Positions 25,072 through 37,048 of a stretch of DNA of 64,000 bases are shown piece by piece. Below the pieces are notes generated by a model. The model was given only the letters and a program-made list of their open reading frames with translations, had not been told where the DNA came from and made no database searches. The stretch is from assembly GCF_029813115.1 (NCBI RefSeq), contig NZ_JAPZDS010000001.1, positions 1 through 64,000 on the forward strand, written 5' to 3'. Numbering within the stretch: position 1 is the stretch's first letter; each line of letters opens with the position of its first letter. The translations under genes and the position numbers were made by a program. Source of the DNA: Aureimonas sp. SK2. GTDB lineage: Bacteria; Pseudomonadota; Alphaproteobacteria; Rhizobiales; Rhizobiaceae.

Positions 25072-26792
25072 AGGTGCTCCGCCAGCTTCTGTCCGGACTT
25101 GCTAAGGCGCCGGCGGCGACGCCCGCCCCGCCGGCCACCGGCCTGCGCCGCCGCCGCGTCGAGGCGCCGCGCAACAAGCCGCGCTTCATCATCGCGACGG
25201 GCCTGTTCTGCGCCATCTATGTCGTGATCGGCGGGCGGCTCGTCTATCTCGGCACGCAGTCCGATCCGAACGCCACCTACCGGTCGGCGTCGGGACAGGG
25301 TCCGATCACGCGCCCCGACCTTCTCGACCGCAACGGCGAGGTGCTGGCGACCGACATCAAGACGGCCTCGCTCTTCGCCGAGCCGCGCCGCATCGTGGAC
25401 GCGGACGAGGCGACGGAGTCGCTCCTCACCGTCCTGCCCGATCTCAACCCCAAGATTCTCCATGCGCGCCTTTCGTCCAAGGCGGGCTTCGCCTGGCTGA
25501 AACGCGAGCTGACGCCGCGCCAGCAGCAGGAGATCATGGCGCTCGGCATTCCCGGCATCGGCTTCCGCACGGAGAAGAAGCGCTTCTACCCCGGCGGCCC
25601 GACCGCGGCCCACATCGTCGGCGTGACCAACGTCGACAACCAGGGCATCGCCGGCATGGAGAAATATGTCGACGACGCGGGCTTCCGCGACCTCAGCTCG
25701 CTCGGCTTTGCCGGCAACGACAAGCTGGAGCCGGTCAAGCTGTCGATCGACCTGCGCGTCCAGCACATCGTGCGCGACGAGCTCGTAGCCGCCATGGCCA
25801 AGTACAAGGCGATCGCGGCCGGCGGCCTGGTGATGGACATCCAGACCGGCGAGATCATCGCCATGGCCTCGCTGCCCGACTACGACCCGAACTTCCCGGC
25901 GGACGCGCTGAAGAAGGAGAACTTGAACCGCATCTCGGCCGGCACGTTCGAGATGGGCTCGACCTTCAAGATCTTCACGACCGCGATGGCGCTCGATTCC
26001 GGCCTCGTGAAGTACAACGACGTGTTCTCGACGACGCCGTTCCGCGTCGCCGGCTTCACCATCAAGGAATTCCACGGCAAGGGCCGGCCGCTCTCCGTGC
26101 CGGAAATCTTCGAATATTCGTCCAACGTCGGCTCGGCCCGCGAGGCGGACATCGTCGGCATCGAGGGGCACAAGGAGTTCCTGACGCGCATGGGTCTCCT
26201 GTCGCGCATCAAGACCGAATTGCCAGAGACGGCGATGCCCTCGCAGCCCAGGCAGTGGAAGAAGATCAACTCCATGACCATCGCCTTCGGCCACGGCGTC
26301 TCCACGACGCCGCTGCAGACGGCGGCCGCAGCGGCGGCCATCGTGAACGACGGCTGGTACGTGCCGCCCACCTTCCTGCCGCGCACCAAGGAAGAGGCGG
26401 ACAAGGTCAAGGTGAAGGTCCTCAAGGACCAGACCTCGGCCGAGATGCGCGAGATCTTCAAGATCAACGGCGTCTCCGGCTCGGGCAAGAGCGCCAACCC
26501 GCCGGGCTACCATGTCGGCGGCAAGACGGGCACGGCCGAGAAGGTCGTGAACGGGCGCTATTCCAAGGACATGCGCTTCAACGCCTATGTCGGGGCCTTC
26601 CCGATCGAGAAGCCGCGCTATCTCGTGCTTTCGATCATCGACGAGCCGAAGAAGGAAGAGGGCAAGTACGCGGCGACGGCCGGCTACAACGCCGCGCCCA
26701 TGGTCGGCAACATCGTGCGCCGGGCGGCGACCTTCCTGGACGTGAAGCCGGACTTCGGGGACACGGGCAAGTCGCTTCTCGTGTCCTACTGA
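25068..26792 (+). CDS. ftsI: Septal peptidoglycan transpeptidase FtsI (PBP3)
   Basis: A 574-residue class B penicillin-binding protein that cross-links septal peptidoglycan. A cytoplasmic basic tail precedes a transmembrane helix (about 39-62), the PBP dimer domain, and the transpeptidase with the catalytic Ser298 (GSTFK), SSN at 351-353 and KTG at 486-488 (GGKTGTAEK). FtsW encoded downstream is its glycosyltransferase partner. A hairpin with a T tract follows 65 bases after the stop, unusual within this operon. Confidence 0.96.
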   Translation: MKVLRQLLSGLAKAPAATPAPPATGLRRRRVEAPRNKPRFIIATGLFCAIYVVIGGRLVYLGTQSDPNATYRSASGQGPITRPDLLDRNGEVLATDIKTASLFAEPRRIVDADEATESLLTVLPDLNPKILHARLSSKAGFAWLKRELTPRQQQEIMALGIPGIGFRTEKKRFYPGGPTAAHIVGVTNVDNQGIAGMEKYVDDAGFRDLSSLGFAGNDKLEPVKLSIDLRVQHIVRDELVAAMAKYKAIAAGGLVMDIQTGEIIAMASLPDYDPNFPADALKKENLNRISAGTFEMGSTFKIFTTAMALDSGLVKYNDVFSTTPFRVAGFTIKEFHGKGRPLSVPEIFEYSSNVGSAREADIVGIEGHKEFLTRMGLLSRIKTELPETAMPSQPRQWKKINSMTIAFGHGVSTTPLQTAAAAAAIVNDGWYVPPTFLPRTKEEADKVKVKVLKDQTSAEMREIFKINGVSGSGKSANPPGYHVGGKTGTAEKVVNGRYSKDMRFNAYVGAFPIEKPRYLVLSIIDEPKKEEGKYAATAGYNAAPMVGNIVRRAATFLDVKPDFGDTGKSLLVSY

Positions 26793-26857
26793 CGTCAAAA
26801 TGCTTCAACAGGTTCGCCCCGTGCTCTACAGGACGAGCCACTGAGCGAAACCGGACG

Positions 26858-26883
26858 AGCCGGCGGCATGACCGCCGGCTTTT
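26858..26883 (+). terminator. Terminator-like hairpin between ftsI and murE
   Basis: A perfect 9-base stem, AGCCGGCGG with CCGCCGGCT, around a 5-base loop ends in TTTT. It sits in the 114-base gap between ftsI and murE, the longest gap of the mraZ-murB run. It could partly end transcription from the mraZ side or act as an attenuator. Confidence 0.6.
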
Positions 26884-26906
26884 CCGTGACATGCGGAAGA
26901 TGGTGA

Positions 26907-28351
26907 ATGAAGCTTTGCGATCTGGCCGAGGACCTCGCCACCGGGGCGGGTGATGAAGCGGTCGACATCACCGGCCTGACGTCGGACTCGCGCGACGTTC
27001 GACCCGGCATGCTCTTCGCGGCGCTCGCCGGCTCCAAAGGCGACGGCGCGGCCTATGTCGGCGATGCCGTCTCGCGCGGCGCGGCGGCGATCCTTCTGCC
27101 GGCCGGCGTCGAGGCCAGCGCCCCTGTTCCGATCCTGCGCACCGGCGACGCGCGCCGCGCGCTCGCCCGCATGGCCGCCCGCTTCTACGGTCGCCAGCCC
27201 GAGCATGTCGTCGCCGTCACCGGCACCAGCGGCAAGACCTCCATTGCCGCCTTCACCCGCCAGATCTGGGCCTTGGGCGGCCTTAAGGCCGCCTCCATCG
27301 GCACCACCGGCGTCGTGTCGCCGACGCGCGACGAGTACGGCTCGCTGACGACGCCCGAACCCGTGGCGCTCGCCAGGCTGATGGCGGAACTTGCCGACGA
27401 GGGCGTGACCCATGCCTCGATGGAGGCCTCCAGCCACGGGCTCGACCAGCGCCGGCTGGACGGCGTGAACCTGCGTGCCGCCGGTTTCAGCAATCTCGGC
27501 CGCGACCACATGGACTACCATCCGACGGTGGACGACTATTTCCGCGCCAAGATGCGCCTCTTCGACACGCTGCTCCCGAAGGGCGCGCCGGCGGTCATTT
27601 ATGCCGACGACCGCTGGTCGGCGGCTGCGACGGAAGCCGCCAAGCTCGCCGGCGCGACGGTCATGACCGTCGGCAGGGAGGGCGGCTTCCTGAAGCTGAA
27701 GCGCCTGGAGCACGAGCGCAACCGGCAGATCGCCGAAGTGGAGGCAGCGGGCCGGCTCTACCGGATCGTGCTGCCGCTGGCGGGCGAGTTCCAGATGGCC
27801 AACGCGCTCGTCGCGGCCGGACTTGCCATCGCGACGGGCCGCAACGTCGATGACGTGCTCCCGGCGCTGGAGCACCTCAAGGGTGCGCCCGGTCGGCTCG
27901 ACCTCGCCGGCACCACAGGGGAGGGCGTGCCGGTCTTCGTGGACTACGCCCACAAGCCCGAGGCGTTGGAGAACGTCCTGTCCTCCGTGCGCCCCTTCAC
28001 GACCGGACGTGTGATCGTGGTCTTCGGCTGCGGCGGCGACCGCGACCGCGGCAAGCGCCCGATCATGGGCGAGATCGCAGGGCGTCTCGCCGACATCGTG
28101 ATCGTCACCGACGACAACCCACGATCCGAGGTGCCCTCCGAGATCCGCGCCGAGATCATGGCCGCCGTGCCGGCCGCCGAGGAGATCGGCGACCGCCGCA
28201 CCGCCATTCGCCACGCGGTCGAGCTTTCGCGCTCGGGCGATACGGTGGTGATCGCCGGCAAGGGCCATGAGAACGGTCAGACGGCGGGCGGGGCGACCCT
28301 GCCGTTCAGCGACCACGAAGAGGTGCGCGCCGCGATCGCAGGGGCCGCCCG

Positions 28352-28355
<4 letters not shown>
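26907..28355 (+). CDS. murE: UDP-MurNAc-L-Ala-D-Glu:meso-diaminopimelate ligase
   Basis: A 482-residue Mur ligase adding the third residue of the stem peptide. The ATP loop GTSGKTS is at 106-112, and DNPRSE at about 404 is the signature that selects meso-diaminopimelate over lysine, as expected for a Gram-negative. The start ATG (MKLCDLAED) has GGAAG upstream. Its stop overlaps murF (ATGA). Confidence 0.97.
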
Positions 28356-29824
<1,469 letters not shown>

Positions 29825-29827
29825 TCC

Positions 29828-30910
29828 ATGCTGTCCTATCTCGCCACGCTCGCCGACAACGCCCAGCTCTTCAACGTCTTCCGCTACATCACCTTCCGCA
29901 CCGGCGGGGCGATGATCACGTCGTTCATCGTGGTGTTCCTGTTCGGCCCGGCGATCATCGCGAACCTGCGCGTGCGTCAGGGGCGGGGCCAGCCGATCCG
30001 CGCCGACGGGCCGCAGACCCACTTCAAGAAGGCGGGCACGCCCACCATGGGCGGGCTGATGATCCTGTCCGGCTTTCTGGTCGCGACCCTGCTCTGGGCC
30101 GAGCTGTCGAACATCTATGTCTGGATGGTGCTGCTCGTGACCGTCGGCTTCGGCTCGATCGGCTTCTACGACGACTATCTCAAGGTGACCAAGCAGAGCC
30201 ACAAGGGCTTTTCCGGCAAGTCCCGCCTCGGGCTGGAGTTCCTGATCGCCCTCGTCGCCGGCGTCCTCGTGATCCTGGCGCAGTCGGGCAGCTTCGCGAG
30301 CTCGCTCTCGATTCCCTTCTTCAAGGCGCTCCTGATCGACCTCGGCTGGTTCTACGCCGCCTTCGCCGCCTTCGTGATCGTGGGCGCGGGCAACGCGGTG
30401 AACCTCACGGACGGGCTCGACGGGCTCGCCATCATGCCGATCATGATCGCCGCCGCCGCCTTCGGCCTGATCGCCTATCTCGCCGGTAACACCAACTTCG
30501 CCAACTATCTCCAGATCCACTACGTCGCCGGCACGGGCGAACTCGCCGTGGTCTGCGGGGCGGTGATCGGGGCGGGGCTCGGCTTCCTCTGGTTCAACGC
30601 GCCGCCGGCCGCCATCTTCATGGGTGACACGGGCTCGCTCGCGCTGGGCGGCCTGGTCGGCGCCATCGCGGTCGCCACCAAGCACGAGCTGGTGCTGGTC
30701 GTGATCGGCGGTCTCTTCGTGATGGAGGCCCTGTCGGTCATCATCCAGGTCGCCTCGTTCAAGCTCACCGGCAAGCGCGTCTTCCTGATGGCGCCGATCC
30801 ACCACCATTTCGAGAAGCTCGGCTGGACCGAGAGCCAGGTCGTGGTGCGCTTCTGGATCATCGCGCTGCTTCTGGCCTTCGTCGGCCTGTCCACCCTCAA
30901 GCTGCGCTGA
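29828..30910 (+). CDS. mraY: Phospho-MurNAc-pentapeptide-transferase MraY
   Basis: A 360-residue polytopic membrane enzyme that makes lipid I from UDP-MurNAc-pentapeptide and undecaprenyl phosphate. About ten helices are visible. Conserved parts include [18 protein letters not shown] (Asp pair), [28 protein letters not shown] and the His-rich loop [12 protein letters not shown]. Length and order between murF and murD are standard. Confidence 0.97.
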   Translation: MLSYLATLADNAQLFNVFRYITFRTGGAMITSFIVVFLFGPAIIANLRVRQGRGQPIRADGPQTHFKKAGTPTMGGLMILSGFLVATLLWAELSNIYVWMVLLVTVGFGSIGFYDDYLKVTKQSHKGFSGKSRLGLEFLIALVAGVLVILAQSGSFASSLSIPFFKALLIDLGWFYAAFAAFVIVGAGNAVNLTDGLDGLAIMPIMIAAAAFGLIAYLAGNTNFANYLQIHYVAGTGELAVVCGAVIGAGLGFLWFNAPPAAIFMGDTGSLALGGLVGAIAVATKHELVLVVIGGLFVMEALSVIIQVASFKLTGKRVFLMAPIHHHFEKLGWTESQVVVRFWIIALLLAFVGLSTLKLR

Positions 30911-30918
30911 GGTTCGGG

Positions 30919-32313
30919 ATGATCGCCGCCCACACGTTCAAGGATCGCACCGTCGCCCTGTTCGGCCTCGGCGGCTCGGGTCTGGCGACCGCCCGCTCGC
31001 TGCAGGCTGGCGGCGCGCGCCTCGTCGCCTTCGACGACAATCCAAAGAGCGTCGAGGCGGCGGCGGCCGAGGGCATCCCCACAGGCGACCTGCACGAACT
31101 CGACTGGGCCGGCGTCGAGGCGCTGGTGCTCTCGCCCGGCGTGCCGCTGACCCACCCGAAGCCTCATTGGGCCGCTGATCTCGCCAATGCCGCCGGCGTT
31201 CCGGTGATCGGAGACATCGAGATCTTCGTGCGCGAGCGCGAGACCTCCACCCCGCGCGCGCCCTTCGTCGCCATCACCGGCACCAACGGCAAGTCGACCA
31301 CCACGGCCCTGATCGCCCACTGTCTCCGGCATTCGGGCCGCGACACCCAGCTCGGCGGCAATATCGGCGTCGCGGTCCTGACGCTCGATCCGCCGCAGCC
31401 CGACCGCTTTTACGTCGTCGAGTGCTCGTCCTACCAGATCGACCTCGCGCCTTCGATCCGCCCGACGGTCGGCATTCTCCTGAACCTCACGCCCGACCAT
31501 CTCGACCGCCACGGCACGATGGAGAACTACGCCGCCATCAAGGCGCGCCTGCTCCAGGAAGCCGGCACGGCCGTGATCGGCGTGGACGACGACTACTGCT
31601 CGGGGATTGCCGACTGGCACGAGAGCGAGGGCAACGTCGTCGTGCGCATCTCCAAGGAGCGCGCGCTGGACAATGGCGTCTACTTTGCCGACGGCGAGGT
31701 GAGGGTGGCCGAGGGCGGCGCGGTGACGCATCGCTTCCCGCTGGCGGGCATCGGCTCCCTGCGCGGCCGCCACAACGGCCAGAACGCCGCCGCGGCCGTC
31801 GCGACGCTCCTCGCGCTCGGCCTCGCCGACGACGAGATCGTGGCCGGCCTGCGGTCGTTTCCCGGTCTCGCCCACCGCATGGAGGAGGTCGGGCGGCGCG
31901 CCCAGGTTCTCTTCGTCAACGATTCCAAGGCGACCAACGCCGATGCCGCCGCGCCCGCGCTGGGCAGCTTCGAGCGCATCCACTGGATCGCCGGCGGTCT
32001 GCCCAAGGAGGGCGGCATCGCCTCCCTGGAGCCGCTCTTCCCCCGGATCGCCAAGGCCTATCTGATCGGGGAGGCGGCACCCGCCTTCGCCGCCACTCTT
32101 GGTGAACGAATTCCTTACGAAATCTCGGGTACATTGGAGGTCGCGGTCGAGGATGCGGCGCGCGACGCGGCCCGCACGGGCGAGGAGGAGGTCGTCCTCC
32201 TGTCGCCGGCCTGCGCCAGCTTCGACCAGTTCCGGAATTTCGAGGTGCGTGGCGACACGTTCCGCCAGCTTGTGGCCGCGCTGCCCGCGACCGAACCGTC
32301 TTCGAAGGGTTGA
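30919..32313 (+). CDS. murD: UDP-MurNAc-L-alanine:D-glutamate ligase
   Basis: A 464-residue cytoplasmic Mur ligase that adds D-glutamate. The N-terminal UDP-binding Rossmann segment is [17 protein letters not shown], the ATP loop GTNGKST is at 121-127, and [16 protein letters not shown] and [19 protein letters not shown] are typical MurD motifs. It lies 8 bases after mraY and 3 before ftsW. Confidence 0.97.
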   Translation: MIAAHTFKDRTVALFGLGGSGLATARSLQAGGARLVAFDDNPKSVEAAAAEGIPTGDLHELDWAGVEALVLSPGVPLTHPKPHWAADLANAAGVPVIGDIEIFVRERETSTPRAPFVAITGTNGKSTTTALIAHCLRHSGRDTQLGGNIGVAVLTLDPPQPDRFYVVECSSYQIDLAPSIRPTVGILLNLTPDHLDRHGTMENYAAIKARLLQEAGTAVIGVDDDYCSGIADWHESEGNVVVRISKERALDNGVYFADGEVRVAEGGAVTHRFPLAGIGSLRGRHNGQNAAAAVATLLALGLADDEIVAGLRSFPGLAHRMEEVGRRAQVLFVNDSKATNADAAAPALGSFERIHWIAGGLPKEGGIASLEPLFPRIAKAYLIGEAAPAFAATLGERIPYEISGTLEVAVEDAARDAARTGEEEVVLLSPACASFDQFRNFEVRGDTFRQLVAALPATEPSSKG

Positions 32314-32316
32314 GCC

Positions 32317-33483
32317 ATGTCGAGCCGCGCCAAGAAGGGCCTCATCACGGACTGGTGGTGGTCCATCGACCGCTGGTTTCTGGCCGCCTTCCTGATCCTG
32401 ATGATCGGCGGCATGGTCCTGTCCTTCGCGGCGAGTCCGCCGGTGGCCGAGAAGATCGGTCTCGAGCCCTTCCATTTCGTGAAGCGCCACGCCTTCTTCC
32501 TGTTTCCCTCGATCGCGGTGATGCTGGCGACCTCGCTGCTGACCCCGCGCGGCGTGCGCCGCATGTCGATCATCATGCTGGCCGGCGCGCTGGTCGTGAT
32601 GGTGATGGCGCTGTTCTTCGGCACGGAAGTGAAGGGCGCGCGGCGCTGGATGGATTTCGGCGGCCTGAGCGTCCAGCCGTCCGAGTTCATGAAGCCGGCC
32701 TTCGTCGTGGTCTGCGCCTGGCTCTTCGCCGAGCGCTCGCGCCGGCCGGACGTGCCGGGCAACCTCTTCTCGATCATGCTGCTCCTCGTCGTGACCGCGC
32801 TCCTCGTCGCGCAGCCCGACCTCGGCCAGACGATCCTGACGGCCGCCACCTGGAGCTGCATGTTCTTCATGGCAGGCCTGTCCTGGGTGTGGATCACCCT
32901 CCTTGGCGGCGTCGGCATGGTCGGCTTCCTCGGCGCCTATCTCGTGTTCCCGCACGTCGCCTCGCGTATCGATCGCTTCATGACCGGCGAGGGCGACACC
33001 TACCAGACCGACACGGCGCGCGAGGCGATCCTGTCGGGCGGCTGGCTCGGCCAGGGGCCGGGCGAGGGCACGATCAAGCGCATGCTGCCCGACAGCCACA
33101 CGGACTTCGCCTATTCCGTGATCGCCGAGGAGTTCGGCATCGTCTCCTGCATGGCGCTGTCGGCGGTGTTCTGCTTCGTCGTGCTGCGCGGGCTGACCAT
33201 CGCCTTCAACCAGCGCGACACGTTCAACCGCCTGGCCATTTCGGGCCTCGTGATGCTGTTCGGCCTCCAGTCGATCATCAACATGGCGGTCAATCTCCAC
33301 CTGATGCCCGCCAAGGGCATGACCCTGCCCTTCATCTCCTATGGCGGCTCGTCGATGATGGCCGTCGCGATCTCGGCCGGCTTCGTGCTGGCGCTGACCC
33401 GCAAGCGCGCCGAGAACGTCTCGCAGACCGATCGGCTGGTGGAGCGCACGCTCGCCTTCCAGGCGCCATATCCCGCGCGCTAG
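32317..33483 (+). CDS. ftsW: Septal peptidoglycan glycosyltransferase FtsW
   Basis: A 388-residue SEDS-family membrane protein that polymerises lipid II at the septum with FtsI. About ten hydrophobic helices are present. Conserved SEDS segments are GGLSVQPSEFMKPAFV, QPDLGQT (catalytic Asp loop) and MPAKGMTLPFISYGGSSM. The N-terminus MSSRAKKGLITDWWW is cytoplasmic. It follows murD by 3 bases. Confidence 0.96.
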   Translation: MSSRAKKGLITDWWWSIDRWFLAAFLILMIGGMVLSFAASPPVAEKIGLEPFHFVKRHAFFLFPSIAVMLATSLLTPRGVRRMSIIMLAGALVVMVMALFFGTEVKGARRWMDFGGLSVQPSEFMKPAFVVVCAWLFAERSRRPDVPGNLFSIMLLLVVTALLVAQPDLGQTILTAATWSCMFFMAGLSWVWITLLGGVGMVGFLGAYLVFPHVASRIDRFMTGEGDTYQTDTAREAILSGGWLGQGPGEGTIKRMLPDSHTDFAYSVIAEEFGIVSCMALSAVFCFVVLRGLTIAFNQRDTFNRLAISGLVMLFGLQSIINMAVNLHLMPAKGMTLPFISYGGSSMMAVAISAGFVLALTRKRAENVSQTDRLVERTLAFQAPYPAR

Positions 33484-33492
33484 GTGCTGGCC

Positions 33493-34593
33493 ATGAACGC
33501 ACCGATTCTCTTGTGCGCCGGCGGAACCGGCGGTCACCTCTTTCCGGCGGAAGCCCTGGCGCACGAGTTGCGCGCGCGCGGACACGCGGTCCATCTCGTC
33601 ACCGACGAGCGGGCCGGGCGCTATGCCGGCAGCTTTCCGGCGGACGAGACGCATGTCGTGCCCTCGGCCACCTTCGGCTCCAAGAATCCGGTCGCGGTGC
33701 TCAAATCCGGCCTGAAGCTCTGGACCGGCTATCGCGGCGCCATTGCGCTGATGAAGCGGCTGCGGCCGGCGGCGGTGATCGGTTTCGGCGGCTATCCCAC
33801 CATTCCGCCGATGATGGCGGCGGTGCAACTCGGACTGCCGACGGCGATCCACGAGCAGAACGCGGTGATGGGCCGGGCCAACAAGTTCCTGAGCGGTCGC
33901 GTGCGCCGGATCGCGGCGGGCATCCCGCAGTCGGGAGCGGACGGCGCGGTGGCGGCCAAGATCACGGTCACCGGCAATCCCGTGCGCCCGGCGGTGCTGG
34001 AGGCGGCCGCCGTGCCCTACCGTGCGAGCGGCGAGGGCGAGCCGTTCGAGCTCGTCGTCTTCGGTGGCAGCCAGGGCGCGAGCTACTTTGCCGACGCCGT
34101 GCCCGCCGCGGTGAAGCTGATGCCGGCGGGCCTTCGCGCCCGGTTGCGCGTGACCCAGCAGGCTCGCGCCGAGGATGAGGCGAAGGTCGTCGCCGCCTTC
34201 CGCGAGATCGGCGTTCCTGCCGCCGTCTCGCCCTTCTTCAAGGACATGGCGGCCCGCATCGCGAAGGCGCATCTCGTCGTCAGTCGGGCGGGCGCCTCCA
34301 CGGTCTCCGAACTGTCGGTGATCGGGCGTCCCTCGATCCTGGTGCCATACCCCTATGCACTCGACCACGACCAGGCGGCCAACGCCGCGCGGCTCAGCCA
34401 AGCTGGCGGGACGATCGTCTCCAAGCAGTCGGACCTGACGCCCGAGCGGCTGGCGGGCCTTGCGACCATGCTCGCCAACGACGCCGATAAGGCCGAGACG
34501 ATGGCCTTCGCCGCGAAGGCGCAAGGGATACCCGAAGCGGCGCGGTTGCTTGCCGATCTGGTCGAGTCTATGCCGGGCGCCGCAACACGCTGA
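33493..34593 (+). CDS. murG: Lipid II synthase MurG
   Basis: A 366-residue peripheral membrane glycosyltransferase (GT28) that adds GlcNAc to lipid I. The glycine-rich loop [12 protein letters not shown] is at about 8-19, with [24 protein letters not shown] and [20 protein letters not shown] as further family motifs. The start is the ATG of MNAPILL. The frame also opens at a GTG nine bases earlier, directly after the ftsW stop, which is a possible alternative. Confidence 0.96.
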   Translation: MNAPILLCAGGTGGHLFPAEALAHELRARGHAVHLVTDERAGRYAGSFPADETHVVPSATFGSKNPVAVLKSGLKLWTGYRGAIALMKRLRPAAVIGFGGYPTIPPMMAAVQLGLPTAIHEQNAVMGRANKFLSGRVRRIAAGIPQSGADGAVAAKITVTGNPVRPAVLEAAAVPYRASGEGEPFELVVFGGSQGASYFADAVPAAVKLMPAGLRARLRVTQQARAEDEAKVVAAFREIGVPAAVSPFFKDMAARIAKAHLVVSRAGASTVSELSVIGRPSILVPYPYALDHDQAANAARLSQAGGTIVSKQSDLTPERLAGLATMLANDADKAETMAFAAKAQGIPEAARLLADLVESMPGAATR

Positions 34594-34625
34594 CAAATCA
34601 ACGAAAAGACCTTAAGGAGCCGGCC

Positions 34626-36038
34626 ATGAAGATGCCGCCCAATATCGGCCCGGTGCATTTCATCGGCATCGGCGGCATCGGCATGAGCGGCATCGCCGAG
34701 GTGCTGGTCAACCTCGGCTATACCGTGCAGGGTTCCGACGCCTCGGAGAACGCCAACGTCCAGCGCCTGCGCGACAAGGGCGTCACCGTCCATATCGGGC
34801 ACGCCGCGGAAAATCTCGGCCTTGCCGAGGTCGTGGTCGTCTCGACGGCCATCAAGCGGTCCAACCCCGAGCTGTCGGCCGCGCGCGAGCGCCTTCTGCC
34901 GATCGTGCGCCGCGCCGAGATGCTGGCCGAGCTGATGCGCTTCCGCCAGGCCATCGCCATCGGCGGCACGCACGGCAAGACGACGACGACCTCCATGGTC
35001 GCGACGCTGCTCGACGCCGGCGGCATGGACCCGACCGTCGTCAACGGCGGCATCATCAACGCCTACGGCACCAACGCCCGGATGGGCGAGGGCGAGTGGA
35101 TGGTGGTGGAGGCCGACGAGAGCGACGGCACCTTCCTGAAGCTGCCGGCGGACGTGGCGGTCGTCACCAATATCGACCCCGAGCACCTCGACCACTACGG
35201 CACCTTCGACAAGGTGCGCGCCGCCTTCCGCGCCTTTGTCGAGAACGTGCCCTTCTACGGCTTCGCGGTCATGTGCCTCGACCATCCGGAGGTGCAGACG
35301 CTGGTCTCCGAGATCGAGGACCGCCGCATCATCACCTATGGCGAGAATCTTCAGGCCGACGCGCGCTTCCAGAACGTGCGCGCCGAGGGGCCGCGTTCGA
35401 CCTTCGACGTGACCATCCGCGACCGCATTACCGGTGCGACCACGGCCATGAAGGACCTCGTGCTGCCGATGCCCGGCCGGCACAACGTGTCGAACGCGAC
35501 AGCCGCCGTCGCAGTGGCTCACCGGATCGGCATCGGCGAGGAGGCGATCCGCAAGGGGCTCGGCTCCTTCGGCGGCGTCAAGCGGCGTTTCACCCACACG
35601 GGCAACGCGCTCGGTATCGACGTCTACGACGACTACGGCCACCATCCGGTCGAGATCCGCGCCGTGCTGTCGGCCGCGCGCTCTGCCGCCACGGGCCGCG
35701 TCGTCGCCGTGGTGCAGCCGCACCGCTACACGCGTCTCCAGAGCCTGTTCGCGGATTTCGCGGCGTGCTTCAACGACGCCGACACCGTCATCCTCGCGCC
35801 GGTCTATTCGGCCGGCGAGGAGCCGATCGACGGGGTGGATTCGGTGATGCTGGCCGAGCGCCTGCGTCTCGGCGGCCATCGCGACGCGCGGCTGATCGAC
35901 GGGCCGGCGGAACTCGCGCCGCTGATCCACCGCGTGGCCGAGGCCGGCGACATGGTCGTGTGCCTGGGCGCCGGCAACATCACGGCTTGGGCCTATGCCC
36001 TGCCTAAGGAGCTCGAGGCGCTGGGGCGGCAGGCTTGA
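34626..36038 (+). CDS. murC: UDP-MurNAc:L-alanine ligase
   Basis: A 470-residue Mur ligase for the first stem-peptide residue. It shows the N-terminal [17 protein letters not shown], the ATP loop GTHGKTT at 114-120, [14 protein letters not shown] and the [14 protein letters not shown] segment typical of MurC. TTAAGGAGCC provides a ribosome site. Its stop overlaps murB. Confidence 0.97.
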   Translation: MKMPPNIGPVHFIGIGGIGMSGIAEVLVNLGYTVQGSDASENANVQRLRDKGVTVHIGHAAENLGLAEVVVVSTAIKRSNPELSAARERLLPIVRRAEMLAELMRFRQAIAIGGTHGKTTTTSMVATLLDAGGMDPTVVNGGIINAYGTNARMGEGEWMVVEADESDGTFLKLPADVAVVTNIDPEHLDHYGTFDKVRAAFRAFVENVPFYGFAVMCLDHPEVQTLVSEIEDRRIITYGENLQADARFQNVRAEGPRSTFDVTIRDRITGATTAMKDLVLPMPGRHNVSNATAAVAVAHRIGIGEEAIRKGLGSFGGVKRRFTHTGNALGIDVYDDYGHHPVEIRAVLSAARSAATGRVVAVVQPHRYTRLQSLFADFAACFNDADTVILAPVYSAGEEPIDGVDSVMLAERLRLGGHRDARLIDGPAELAPLIHRVAEAGDMVVCLGAGNITAWAYALPKELEALGRQA

Positions 36039-36982
36039 GCGAGCTTTTCGCGGCGCTGTCCGACCCGGCTCTCGGCCTGCGCGGCAAGCTGCAGGCCGGG
36101 GCGGATCTGTCCAAGATCACATGGTTCCGCACGGGCGGACCGGCTGACCTCATGTTCCAGCCGGCCGACGAGGCGGACCTCGCCGCCTTTCTCGCCGCGC
36201 TACCGGCCGACGTGCCGCTGACCACGGTCGGCATCGGCTCCAACCTCCTGATCCGGGACGGCGGCGTCGGTGGCGTCGTGCTGCGCCTGCCGGCCAAAGG
36301 CTTCGGCGAGGTCGAGGCGATCGGCGACGGGCGCCTCCGCGCGGGCGCGGCGGCGAGCGACAAGCGCGTGGCGGCGGTGGCTCTCGAAGCGGGGCTCGGC
36401 GGTTTTCACTTCCTGCACGGCATTCCCGGGTCCGTCGGCGGCGCGATCCGGATGAACGGCGGGGCCAACGGGGTCGAGACGGCCGACCGGTTGGTCGAGG
36501 CGAGGGCGCTGGACCGGCAGGGGCGCGTCCACACGCTGCCCAAGGCCGAGATGGGCTTCTCCTATCGCCATGCCGACGCGCCGGACGACCTGATCTTCGT
36601 CTCGGCCGTCTTCGAAGGGCCGAAGAGCCCCCGGGACGAAATCCGCCGCGCGATGGACGAGGTGCAGCACCATCGCGAGACCGTGCAGCCGGTGCGCGAG
36701 AAGACGGGCGGCTCGACCTTCAAGAACCCGCCGGGCACCTCGGCCTGGAAGGAGGTCGACCGGGCCGGATGCCGGGGCCTGCGCATCGGCGGGGCCGAGA
36801 TGTCGGCCCTCCACTGCAATTTCATGCTGAACGTTGGCGACGCCTCGGGGCACGACCTCGAACTTCTCGGCGAGACCGTGCGGCGCCGGGTGTTCGAGAC
36901 GAGCGGCATTCTTCTGAAATGGGAGATCAAGCGGCTCGGGCGCTTTTCCGAAGGCGCAGCGGTGGAGCCTTTCGTTCCCTGA
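36035..36982 (+). CDS. murB: UDP-N-acetylenolpyruvoylglucosamine reductase
   Basis: A 315-residue FAD enzyme that reduces the enolpyruvyl group to make UDP-MurNAc. It contains [26 protein letters not shown] (FAD loop), [30 protein letters not shown] with the catalytic Ser, and HCNFMLNVG. It starts on a GTG/TTG-type codon within the murC end (frame opens at 36035). It is the last gene of the contiguous mraZ-murB run; the next dcw gene, ddl, is about 7 kb away. Confidence 0.96.
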   Translation: MSELFAALSDPALGLRGKLQAGADLSKITWFRTGGPADLMFQPADEADLAAFLAALPADVPLTTVGIGSNLLIRDGGVGGVVLRLPAKGFGEVEAIGDGRLRAGAAASDKRVAAVALEAGLGGFHFLHGIPGSVGGAIRMNGGANGVETADRLVEARALDRQGRVHTLPKAEMGFSYRHADAPDDLIFVSAVFEGPKSPRDEIRRAMDEVQHHRETVQPVREKTGGSTFKNPPGTSAWKEVDRAGCRGLRIGGAEMSALHCNFMLNVGDASGHDLELLGETVRRRVFETSGILLKWEIKRLGRFSEGAAVEPFVP

Positions 36983-37011
36983 CGGACTCGCCGAGCGGCA
37001 GTCCCGGCACT

Positions 37012-37048
37012 ATGAACCCGGCTAAGGATACGTGCGAGCCGGGTTCAT
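37012..37048 (+). repeat. Perfect 12-base hairpin over the CDF transporter start
   Basis: ATGAACCCGGCT (37012-37023) and AGCCGGGTTCAT (37037-37048) are exact reverse complements around a 13-base loop. The loop holds AAGGA and a GTG start candidate at 37032; the right arm covers the alternative ATG at 37047. The structure could mask or present the translation start, or serve as an operator. Confidence 0.75.

Noticed and set aside
24510-26798. A 762-codon minus-strand open frame opposite ftsL-ftsI
   Set aside because: Antisense shadow; His/Arg/Asp-rich composition without any motif.
30520-34596. A 1358-codon minus-strand open frame across murD-murG
   Set aside because: It is the antisense shadow of well-supported plus-strand genes, caused by high GC; no domains are present.
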